Of a stretch of 5,443 bases of DNA, positions 1 through 4,966 are shown in pieces (the stretch's first letter is position 1; the number at the start of each line of letters is the position of its first letter). The notes beneath the pieces were generated by a model. The model made no database searches. It had not been told where the DNA came from and saw only the letters and a list, made by a program, of their open reading frames with translations. The DNA lies in the NCBI GenBank assembly GCA_947307285.1, contig CAMZIS010000091.1:1-5443 (forward strand), given 5' to 3'. The translations under genes were made by a program, and so were the position numbers. The DNA is from an uncultured Peptococcaceae bacterium (GTDB lineage: Bacteria; Bacillota; Dehalobacteriia; UBA4068).

Positions 1-29
1 TCACTAAACGCGGTACCGTCGCTGATGAG

Positions 30-64
30 AAAAAAGGGGGCGCAGTCCCTTTGTCTGCGCCCCT
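30..64 (-). terminator. Rho-independent terminator of the ABC exporter gene
   Basis: A perfect 9-bp stem, GGGGCGCAG (37-45) with CTGCGCCCC (55-63), encloses a 9-base loop. Read on the minus strand it is followed at once by six T residues (A30-A35 on the plus strand). It lies about 55 bases past the exporter stop codon. The plus-strand side has no T run, so it should act only on minus-strand transcription. Confidence 0.9.
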
Positions 65-117
65 GATGCTGCGTATTCATTTTTACGCCAGCCCTGGAGT
101 GGGACGTCAGGGCTTTA

Positions 118-1863
118 TTACACAAGACCCTGAGTCCGGCACAGACGGGCGTATTCCCCGTCCCGGGCCAGCAGCTCCTCCGGCGTGCCCAGCTCGATGA
201 TGCGGCCCTCCTCCACCACGGCGATGCGGTCCGCATCGGCCACCGTGGACAGGCGGTGGGCGATGACCACGGCGGTGCGGCCCTGGGCCAGCCGGTCAAA
301 GGATTCCTGGATGTGGGACTCGGTGACGCTGTCCAGAGCCGAGGTGGCCTCGTCCAGGATGAGCAGGGGCGGGTCCTTGAGGAAGATGCGGGCGATGGCC
401 ACCCGCTGCTTCTGGCCGCCGGACAGCAGCACGCCCCGCTCGCCCACCCAGGTATCGAAGCCGGCGGGCATGGCCATTATGTCGTCGTAGATCTCCGCCC
501 GCCGGGCCGCCTCCTCCACCTCGGCGTCGCCGGCGTCGGGCCGGCCGTAGCGGATGTTTTCGCGGACGGTGTCGGCAAAGAGGAACACGTCCTGCTGCAC
601 CACGCCGATGTTGCTGCGCAATGAGCGCTGGCTGATCTTACGCACGTCCAGCCCGTCCAGGAGGATGCGGCCGGAGGTCACGTCGTAAAAGCGGGGGATG
701 AGCTGGCACAGGGTGCTCTTGCCCCCGCCGGAGGAGCCCACCACGCCCAGGGTCTCCCCCGGGGCCACGGTGAGGCTGACCCCGTGCAGCACCTCGTCTT
801 CGCCGTTGTAGGCGAAATGCACGTCCTCCAGTTTTATCTCGCCCTTCACGTCGGTGAGCTCCACCGCGTCGGGCGCGTCCTTCATCTCCGGCTCGGTGCG
901 CATGATCTCCAGGAAGCGGGAGAGCCCGGCCGCGCCGTTGGCAAAGGTCTCGGCGAAATTGCCCAGCTTGCGGATGGGGGAGATGAAGGCGGTGACGTAA
1001 AGCGAAAAGGTGATCAGGTCCACGTAGTCCATGCGGTCCTTCATGATGAGGTAGCCGCCGGCGCCGATCACGGCCACGGTGAGGATGGAGGTGAAGAACT
1101 CCAAGGTGGCGGAAAAGAGGCCCATCTCCTTATAGAAGCTGGCCTTTGAGGTCTTGAAATCGTCGTTGGAACGGTTGAATTTGCCGATCTCGTCCCCTTC
1201 GTTGGCAAAGGCCTTGGCCGTACGCATGCCGGAGATGCTGGATTCGATCTGGGCGTTGATGCCGGCCTGCCGCGCCTTGACCTCGATGGAGGCCCGGCCC
1301 ATGCTGCGGCGGCGGTACATCAGCAGCAAGATCCCCAAAGGCAGGATGAGGGTGACGATGAGGGCCAGCCGCCATTCGATGCGGTACATGACGATCAACG
1401 CGCCGATGATGGTCACCGTGGCCAGGAACAGGTCCTCCGGCCCGTGATGGGCCAGCTCGGTCACGTCGAACAGGTCCGTGGTCAGTCGGCTCATCAGGCG
1501 GCCGGTGCGGTTGCGGTCGTAAAAGCTGAAGGACAGCTCGTTCAGATGGGCGAACAGGTCCCGCCGGATGTCCGCCTCCACCCGGATGCCGAAGGTGTGG
1601 CCCCAGTAGGAGATGACGAACAGCAGCAGCGAGCGGAGCACGTAGGCCGCCACCATGATGGCCACCACGGTGAAAAAGGCATGGAAGGCCCGCTCCGGCA
1701 GGAGCTGATGCATGGCGTAGCGGCTGGCCAGGGGGAAGCCCAGGTCCACCAGAGCCACCAGCAGGGCGCAGAACATATCCAGCAAAAACAGCCCCAGGTG
1801 CGGTTTGAAATAGGAAAGGAAGATCGACAGGGCCGACCTGTCGCGGAAATCGGAAGCAGTCAC
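118..1863 (-). CDS. Half-type ABC exporter, fused permease and ATPase (YwjA/MsbA-like)
   Basis: This is a complete 581-residue type IV half-exporter, expected to work as a dimer in the cytoplasmic membrane and drive ATP-dependent export. The N-terminal membrane domain (about residues 15-310) shows six hydrophobic segments near 23-48, 60-86, 143-160, 165-182, 255-275 and 283-298. The nucleotide-binding domain follows: Walker A GSSGGGKST (376-384), Q-loop Gln424, signature LSGGQ (480-484), Walker B LLILDE (500-505) with catalytic Glu505, D-loop SALD (508-511) and switch His536. All ATPase residues are intact. Length is normal for the family. The start is GTG at 1861-1863, chosen because AGAAAGG lies 9 bases upstream and the protein begins at the usual distance before the first helix. 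The gene ends in tandem TAA TAA stops. The substrate (lipid, drug or peptide) cannot be told from sequence. It has its own promoter and terminator and so is a separate unit from the other genes. Confidence 0.95.
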   Translation of the reverse strand: MTASDFRDRSALSIFLSYFKPHLGLFLLDMFCALLVALVDLGFPLASRYAMHQLLPERAFHAFFTVVAIMVAAYVLRSLLLFVISYWGHTFGIRVEADIRRDLFAHLNELSFSFYDRNRTGRLMSRLTTDLFDVTELAHHGPEDLFLATVTIIGALIVMYRIEWRLALIVTLILPLGILLLMYRRRSMGRASIEVKARQAGINAQIESSISGMRTAKAFANEGDEIGKFNRSNDDFKTSKASFYKEMGLFSATLEFFTSILTVAVIGAGGYLIMKDRMDYVDLITFSLYVTAFISPIRKLGNFAETFANGAAGLSRFLEIMRTEPEMKDAPDAVELTDVKGEIKLEDVHFAYNGEDEVLHGVSLTVAPGETLGVVGSSGGGKSTLCQLIPRFYDVTSGRILLDGLDVRKISQRSLRSNIGVVQQDVFLFADTVRENIRYGRPDAGDAEVEEAARRAEIYDDIMAMPAGFDTWVGERGVLLSGGQKQRVAIARIFLKDPPLLILDEATSALDSVTESHIQESFDRLAQGRTAVVIAHRLSTVADADRIAVVEEGRIIELGTPEELLARDGEYARLCRTQGLV

Positions 1864-1884
1864 GTTCAGATGCCTTTCTTTCGG

Positions 1885-1901
1885 GCGGGCGGCGCGCCCG
1901 C
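1885..1901 (-). promoter_or_regulatory. GC-rich hairpin in the leader of the ABC exporter mRNA
   Basis: GCGGGCG (1885-1891) and CGCCCGC (1895-1901) form a perfect 7-bp stem with a 3-base loop. It sits between the predicted transcription start (near 1917) and the ribosome binding site (about 1873-1879), ending roughly 5 bases before the latter. It has no T run, so it is not a terminator. It could affect mRNA stability or ribosome access; this role is an inference. Confidence 0.45.
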
Positions 1902-1923
1902 GGAGCTACGTTATCTCGATCTC

Positions 1924-1952
1924 AGTATATCATACCCGGACCGGTTAGGCAA
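1924..1952 (-). promoter_or_regulatory. Sigma-70/SigA-type promoter of the ABC exporter gene
   Basis: On the minus strand the -35 element TTGCCT (1947-1952) is separated by exactly 17 bases from the -10 element TATACT (1924-1929). The -10 is preceded by TGA, giving an extended TGn motif. Transcription should begin near 1917 and leave a leader of about 54 bases before the GTG start. Confidence 0.75.
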
Positions 1953-2011
1953 AAGAGCGGCCGCCGCGATTTTTTGCATGGAAAAGGGGCCCGGGAGCGA
2001 CGAAAAAACTA

Positions 2012-2040
2012 TGGAAAAAAGCGCTGTTAGGTGTTATAAT
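2012..2040 (+). promoter_or_regulatory. Extended -10 promoter of the flavoprotein gene
   Basis: A perfect TATAAT (2035-2040) is preceded by TGT (2032-2034), an extended -10. A moderate -35, TGGAAA (2012-2017, 4 of 6 matches to TTGACA), lies 17 bases upstream. The predicted start near 2047 gives a leader of about 67 bases to the ATG at 2114. The promoter diverges from that of the ABC exporter, with about 60 bases between the two -35 elements. Confidence 0.8.
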
Positions 2041-2097
2041 GTAAACGGAACAGTTTGCATTTGCTGTCGCAGGCATGAAACATATCATATTTTTAAG

Positions 2098-2106
2098 AAA
2101 GGAAGG
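2098..2106 (+). promoter_or_regulatory. Ribosome binding site that fixes the flavoprotein start
   Basis: AAAGGAAGG ends 7 bases before the ATG at 2114. The upstream in-frame ATG at 2075 has no comparable site and would add 13 residues before the first beta strand of the flavodoxin fold. The 2114 start is therefore preferred. Confidence 0.8.
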
Positions 2107-2113
2107 CGATCCC

Positions 2114-2653
2114 ATGTCGCAGCGGATCTTACTTTTAGAGGGTACTTACTGGGCCGACGGCAACAGCCGCGATCTGGCCGAGCATTTCATCGAAGCGGCG
2201 GAGGCCGCGGGCAAGACCGTAGTCTCGCCCCACCTGGACACCATGAACATCAACGAGTGCCTCTCCTGCAACCAGTGCCGCAACGGCCTGGAGGGCTGCT
2301 ACATCAACGACGACGATATGGACGTCATCTATGAGGAGATCAAAAAGTGCGACGCCCTGGTCATCATCACCCCCCTGATGTACTACGGCCTGCCCGGCCT
2401 GATCAAGACCGCCCTCGACCGTCTCTACTGCCTGGGCCCGGATTATCCCAAGCTGAACTTTGCCGAAGTCTATACCGCCAAGCGCAGCGGCAATCTGGCC
2501 TTCCTGCCGGCCATCGCTTTCCACGATCTGTTCGTGCAGCATATGGGCTGGGAGGATTGGGGCGTCTTCGCTGAAGGCGATCTTAACCAAAAGCACCAGG
2601 TGAGAGGCCGCATGATCTACCAGCAGATCTACGAGCTGGGCAAAAAGATCTGA
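2114..2653 (+). CDS. Iron-sulfur flavoprotein, NADPH-dependent FMN reductase/WrbA-like family
   Basis: This 179-residue cytoplasmic flavodoxin-fold protein probably binds FMN and moves electrons between NAD(P)H or ferredoxin and an unknown acceptor. The first strand RILLLEG (4-10) leads into the phosphate-binding loop, which ends in GNS (16-18). A compact cysteine motif, Cys49-x2-Cys52-x2-Cys55-x6-Cys62, matches the CX2CX2CX4-7C pattern that holds a 4Fe-4S cluster in archaeal and clostridial iron-sulfur flavoproteins. The segment TPLMYYGLPGLIKTALDR (86-103) is the typical flavin-contact and helix signature of this family. Length is close to the usual 180-200 residues. The ATG at 2114 is chosen over the in-frame ATG at 2075 because of its ribosome binding site. 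It is a single-gene unit between its own promoter and terminator. The partner and the physiological substrate cannot be told. The family assignment is firm; the iron-sulfur cluster is inferred from the motif. Confidence 0.9.
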   Translation: MSQRILLLEGTYWADGNSRDLAEHFIEAAEAAGKTVVSPHLDTMNINECLSCNQCRNGLEGCYINDDDMDVIYEEIKKCDALVIITPLMYYGLPGLIKTALDRLYCLGPDYPKLNFAEVYTAKRSGNLAFLPAIAFHDLFVQHMGWEDWGVFAEGDLNQKHQVRGRMIYQQIYELGKKI

Positions 2654-2684
2654 CCTGCCGCCGCTTATCCCTTTTTCAGACGAC

Positions 2685-2728
2685 AAAAACCCGCCGCCGG
2701 CTGTCCCAGCCGCACGGCGGGTTTTTTT
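2685..2728. terminator. Bidirectional Rho-independent terminator between convergent units
   Basis: CCCGCCG (2690-2696) pairs with CGGCGGG (2715-2721). An inner stem CGGCT (2698-2702) with AGCCG (2708-2712) closes a 5-base loop, GTCCC. Seven T residues follow on the plus strand (2722-2728) and five A residues precede the stem (2685-2689), giving a T5 tail on the minus strand. It ends the flavoprotein gene, about 30 bases past its stop, and can also stop transcription arriving from the reductase gene on the minus strand. Confidence 0.92.
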
Positions 2729-2738
2729 GTTTCGGAGT

Positions 2739-2763
2739 GGATAATATTGGATAGGATAATATT
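2739..2763. repeat. 10-base direct repeat with a 5-base partial copy between
   Basis: GGATAATATT occurs at 2739-2748 and again at 2754-2763, separated by GGATA, which repeats the first half of the unit. The stretch is AT-rich in an otherwise GC-rich window and lies between the bidirectional terminator and the hairpin cluster. Its function is unknown. GATAAT resembles a -10 element, but no convincing -35 or downstream gene accompanies it. Confidence 0.6.
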
Positions 2764-2777
2764 AGAAGCAGAAGGCC

Positions 2778-2809
2778 GCCAGTTTTTCCGCCGCAGGCGG
2801 GAAACTGGC
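2778..2809. repeat. Hairpin C of a three-hairpin array
   Basis: GCCAGTTT (2778-2785) pairs with AAACTGGC (2802-2809), and CCGCC (2788-2792) pairs with GGCGG (2796-2800) around a 3-base loop. A small TT/G internal loop separates the two stems. There is no adjacent T run, so it is not a simple terminator. It ends one base before hairpin B. Confidence 0.7.
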
Positions 2810-2810
2810 C

Positions 2811-2847
2811 AACTTGCCCCAGCAGCTCTGCTGCTGGTGGCAACGTT
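2811..2847. repeat. Hairpin B of a three-hairpin array
   Basis: A 16-bp stem is built from AAC/GTT (2811-2813 with 2845-2847), TTGCC/GGCAA (2814-2818 with 2839-2843) and CCAGCAGC/GCTGCTGG (2819-2826 with 2830-2837). It has a 3-base loop and single bulged bases at 2838 and 2844. The base of the stem and the bulge at 2844 match hairpin A, while the inner stem differs. Confidence 0.75.
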
Positions 2848-2858
2848 GAATACACGCT

Positions 2859-2894
2859 AACTTGGGCCGGCAGTTCCGCTGCCGACCCAATGTT
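2859..2894. repeat. Hairpin A of a three-hairpin array, touching the reductase stop codon
   Basis: AAC/GTT (2859-2861 with 2892-2894), TTGGG/CCCAA (2862-2866 with 2886-2890) and CGGCAG/CTGCCG (2868-2873 with 2879-2884) form the stem around loop TTCCG, with one bulged base at 2891. Positions 2867 and 2885 are C and A on the plus strand but become a permitted G-U pair in minus-strand RNA. This suggests the structure acts in the reductase transcript. Its base overlaps the TAA stop of the reductase gene (2893-2895). Confidence 0.75.
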
Positions 2895-3693
2895 ATGCGT
2901 ACATCTTGCCCAGGATGAGATTGACCAGCGCTTTCGGCAGGACCCGGGCCAGGAAGACGAAGAACTTGTAGAGCCCGCCCACGGTGTAGAGGGGGCGCAC
3001 CTTGCGCTGCAGGCAGAGGCGGCACACCAGATGGGCCACCAGCCGCGGCTCCATGCCGTTTTGCTCGTCGTGTTCCATCTTGGCCACGGAACGGCTGATG
3101 GCGCCCTGATAGATATCGTCGCCGGCGGTCTCTTTGCGCCGGGCCGCGGTGAAGCCGGTGCGGATGTCGCCGGGCATGACCGCGGTCACGCCGATGCCGA
3201 AGGGCTTCAGCTCGTTGGCCAAAGCCATGGTCAGGCTGTTGATGGCCGCCTTGGAGGCGGAATACCAGGATTGGAAGGGGATGGGCGTTTCCGCCGCCAC
3301 GGAGCTGACGTTCACGATGCGGCCCCAGCCCTGCCGCCGCATATGGGGCACGGCGGCCCGGATCAGGTTGGCCATGCCGAAGACGTTGACCTCTATCTGA
3401 CGGCGGGCCTCGGCGTCGGAGTTGAACTCAAAGGCGCCGGAAATGCCGAAGCCGGCGCAGTTGACCAGTATATCCACGCTTCCCTCGGCGGCGGCGATCT
3501 CGTCGACAGCCTGCTTCACCCGGTCCTCGTCCGTGACGTCGGCCCGGATGTGCATGACGCCCGGGACGTCCGGCCCCTGTTCCCGCCGGCTCATTTCGAA
3601 GAGCAGACAGCCGGCGGCGGAAAGTCCCCGCACTACCTCCAGGCCGATGCCGGAGCTGCCGCCGCTGACCAGAGCGACCAGGGTATTACTCAT
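2893..3693 (-). CDS. Classical short-chain dehydrogenase/reductase, candidate 3-keto-sphingoid-type reductase
   Basis: This complete 266-residue classical SDR has a Rossmann nucleotide-binding motif SGGSSGIG (10-17), an Asp52 (ADVTD) contact, NCAG (78-81), and the catalytic set Asn103, Ser131, Tyr144 and Lys148 (YSASK). Arg36 and Arg37 at the end of the second strand favour NADPH over NADH. The PGDIRT segment (174-179) is the usual cofactor-contact loop. The C-terminal 25 residues are hydrophobic and basic (KFFVFLARVLPKALVNLIL), which could bring the enzyme to the membrane. The ATG overlaps the stop of the upstream synthase by 8 bases (ATGAGTAA) and lacks a clear ribosome binding site, so translation is probably coupled. 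Next to a serine-palmitoyltransferase-like enzyme, the likely substrate is the 3-keto amine it makes, as with 3-ketodihydrosphingosine reductase. The SDR call is firm; the substrate is inferred from context, and SDRs are hard to assign from sequence. Confidence 0.93.
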   Translation of the reverse strand: MSNTLVALVSGGSSGIGLEVVRGLSAAGCLLFEMSRREQGPDVPGVMHIRADVTDEDRVKQAVDEIAAAEGSVDILVNCAGFGISGAFEFNSDAEARRQIEVNVFGMANLIRAAVPHMRRQGWGRIVNVSSVAAETPIPFQSWYSASKAAINSLTMALANELKPFGIGVTAVMPGDIRTGFTAARRKETAGDDIYQGAISRSVAKMEHDEQNGMEPRLVAHLVCRLCLQRKVRPLYTVGGLYKFFVFLARVLPKALVNLILGKMYA

Positions 3694-4867
3694 AGGACTT
3701 CACCACGTCGCGGATGATATCCATGGCCTCGTCCAGCAGGGCTTCGGTGTGGCTTGCCATGTAGCTGGTGCGCAGCAGGCACTCGTTGGGCGGAGTGGCC
3801 GGCGGCAGGGAGGCGTTGACGTAAACGCCGCGGCGGTAGAGCTCGGTGGTCATTCTCAGGGTCTTTACGGGATCGTAGGTGAAGATGGGCACGATGGGCG
3901 TTTGCGATTCGCGGATGTTCAGTCCCCGCGCTTTCAGGCCGGCGCGGGCGTAGGAGGAAAGCTGGGACAGGCGCTCCACCAGCTCGGGATGTTTTTCCAG
4001 ATAGCGCAGGGCCGCCAGGGCCGCGGCGCAGCAGGCCGGCGGGATGGAGGCGGAAAAGATGAAGGGCCGGGAGCTGTGGCGCACGAAATCCACCACCTTG
4101 GCGTCGGCGGCCATGAAGCCGCCCAGAGAGGCCAGGGATTTGCTGAAGGTGCCCATGTAGATGTCGACCTTGTCTTCCAGTCCGAAATGGCTGGCCGTGC
4201 CCCGGCCGCCGCGGCCGATCACGCCCAGGGCGTGAGCGTCGTCCACCATGACCCGGGCCCCGTATTTTTCGGCCAGGGCGCAGATCTCGGGCAGCTTGGC
4301 GATGTCGCCGCCCATGCTGAACACGCCGTCGGTGACGATGAGGATGCCGTATCCGTCAGGCACCCGCTGCAGCTTGGCTTCCAGATCGGCCATGTCGCTG
4401 TGGCGGTAGCGGGACAGCTTGCCGAAGCTGAGGCGGCAGCCGTCGTAGATGCTGGCGTGGTTCTCCATGTCGCAGATCACGTAGTCGTGCATGCCCACCA
4501 GGGCGCTGATGATGCCCAGATTGGACTGGAAGCCGGTGGAAAAGGTGAGCACGTCCTCCTTGCCCAGGAAGGTCGCCAGCTCCTTCTCCAGCTCCAGATG
4601 CATCTCCGGCGTGCCGTTCAAAAACCGGGAGCCGGAACAGCCGGTGCCGTAGACCTCCACGGCGCGCTCCGCGGCCTCCACCACCTCGGGGCAGACGGTG
4701 AGGCCCAGATAATTGTTGGAGCCCAGCATGATGCGGCGGCCGCCGTCCATTATCACCTCCACGTCCTGGCGGGAGCCCAGGGGGTGGAAATAGGGATAGA
4801 TGCCCTGGGCCTTGTATTCGTCAGCCTGAGTATATTCGTAGCATTTTTGGAACAGGTCTCTGGCCAT
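3686..4867 (-). CDS. PLP-dependent alpha-oxoamine synthase, serine-palmitoyltransferase-like
   Basis: This complete 393-residue fold-type I PLP enzyme belongs to the alpha-oxoamine synthase family (KBL, BioF, ALAS, SPT), which condense an amino acid with an acyl thioester and release CO2. Visible features are LGSNNYLGLT (48-57), YGTGCSGSRFLNGT (73-86), His137 in NHASIYDG (stacks on PLP), Asp209 and His212 in VDDAH, and the PLP lysine Lys243 in GTFSKSLASLGG (239-250). Arg366 in CLLRTS matches the conserved substrate-carboxylate arginine region. GSRFLNGT, GTFSKS, RPFIFSASIPP (267-277) and VYVNASLPPATPP (348-360) look like Bacteroides and Sphingomonas serine palmitoyltransferases. KBL instead typically has SVRFICGT and GTLGKALGG. 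The start is ATG at 4867, backed by AAGGAG 9 bases upstream. The reductase gene follows with an 8-base overlap. Glycine, alanine or serine and the acyl chain cannot be fixed from sequence; KBL or BioF activity remains possible. Confidence 0.93.
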   Translation of the reverse strand: MARDLFQKCYEYTQADEYKAQGIYPYFHPLGSRQDVEVIMDGGRRIMLGSNNYLGLTVCPEVVEAAERAVEVYGTGCSGSRFLNGTPEMHLELEKELATFLGKEDVLTFSTGFQSNLGIISALVGMHDYVICDMENHASIYDGCRLSFGKLSRYRHSDMADLEAKLQRVPDGYGILIVTDGVFSMGGDIAKLPEICALAEKYGARVMVDDAHALGVIGRGGRGTASHFGLEDKVDIYMGTFSKSLASLGGFMAADAKVVDFVRHSSRPFIFSASIPPACCAAALAALRYLEKHPELVERLSQLSSYARAGLKARGLNIRESQTPIVPIFTYDPVKTLRMTTELYRRGVYVNASLPPATPPNECLLRTSYMASHTEALLDEAMDIIRDVVKSYE

Positions 4868-4874
4868 AAAACGG

Positions 4875-4882
4875 TCTCCTTA
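4875..4882 (-). promoter_or_regulatory. Strong ribosome binding site of the oxoamine synthase
   Basis: On the minus strand TAAGGAGA lies about 7 bases before the ATG at 4867, close to the ideal anti-16S complement and spacing. It fixes the start and suggests efficient translation of the synthase, in contrast to the following reductase, which has no clear site of its own. Confidence 0.85.
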
Positions 4883-4908
4883 CGGATAAAAAATCAAAAT
4901 AATGTATG

Positions 4909-4940
4909 ATTATAAACAGGCCGTATTAACCGAGTGTGAA
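4909..4940 (-). promoter_or_regulatory. Possible promoter of the synthase-reductase pair
   Basis: On the minus strand a perfect TATAAT (4909-4914) lies in an AT-rich stretch about 41 bases before the synthase ATG. The best -35 candidate, TTCACA (4935-4940), matches TTGACA in 5 of 6 positions but with a long 20-base spacer. An activator may be needed, or the true -35 may be weak. The pair could also be read through from the upstream ferredoxin gene, since no U-tailed terminator lies between. Confidence 0.5.
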
Positions 4941-4966
4941 CCGGCCAACATACCGAGGACCGGTTC
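4938..4966. promoter_or_regulatory. Inverted repeat at the end of the ferredoxin gene, next to the synthase promoter
   Basis: GAACCGG (4938-4944) and CCGGTTC (4960-4966) form a 7-bp inverted repeat with a 15-base loop. It overlaps the ferredoxin stop codon and the candidate -35 of the synthase. There is no T run on the minus strand, so it is a poor terminator; it may be an operator or a chance repeat. Confidence 0.3.

Noticed and set aside
90..114. 7-bp inverted repeat AGCCCTG/CAGGGCT just after the exporter stop codon
   Set aside because: It has an 11-base loop and no T run on the minus strand. The stronger U-tailed hairpin at 30-64 explains termination.
2075..2113. Earlier in-frame ATG for the flavoprotein
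   Set aside because: It has no ribosome binding site and adds residues before the first strand that the family does not have, whereas the ATG at 2114 has AAAGGAAGG 7 bases upstream.
1444..2334. Plus-strand open frame of about 296 codons running from inside the exporter gene into the flavoprotein gene
   Set aside because: It lies antisense to the exporter, crosses the divergent promoter region and is out of frame with the flavoprotein. Its composition is that of a shadow frame.
2778..2894. CRISPR-like array
   Set aside because: The units are hairpins of different inner sequence with no constant repeat and no regular spacers, and there are no cas genes nearby.
118..4867. The ABC exporter as the flippase of the putative sphingoid-lipid pathway
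   Set aside because: It is separated by a convergent gene and two terminators, has its own promoter, and the exporter family is too broad for a substrate call.
3686..4867. Confident naming of the synthase as kbl or bioF
   Set aside because: The motif around the PLP lysine and the GSRFLNGT segment differ from typical KBL, there is no threonine dehydrogenase or biotin gene in the window, and the neighbouring SDR fits a different pathway better. The possibility is not excluded.
3422..4909. Long plus-strand open frame opposite the synthase and reductase
   Set aside because: It is the antisense shadow of two well-supported genes in GC-rich DNA. The translation is low-complexity (rich in Gly, His, Val and Ala), matches no domain and lacks a ribosome binding site.
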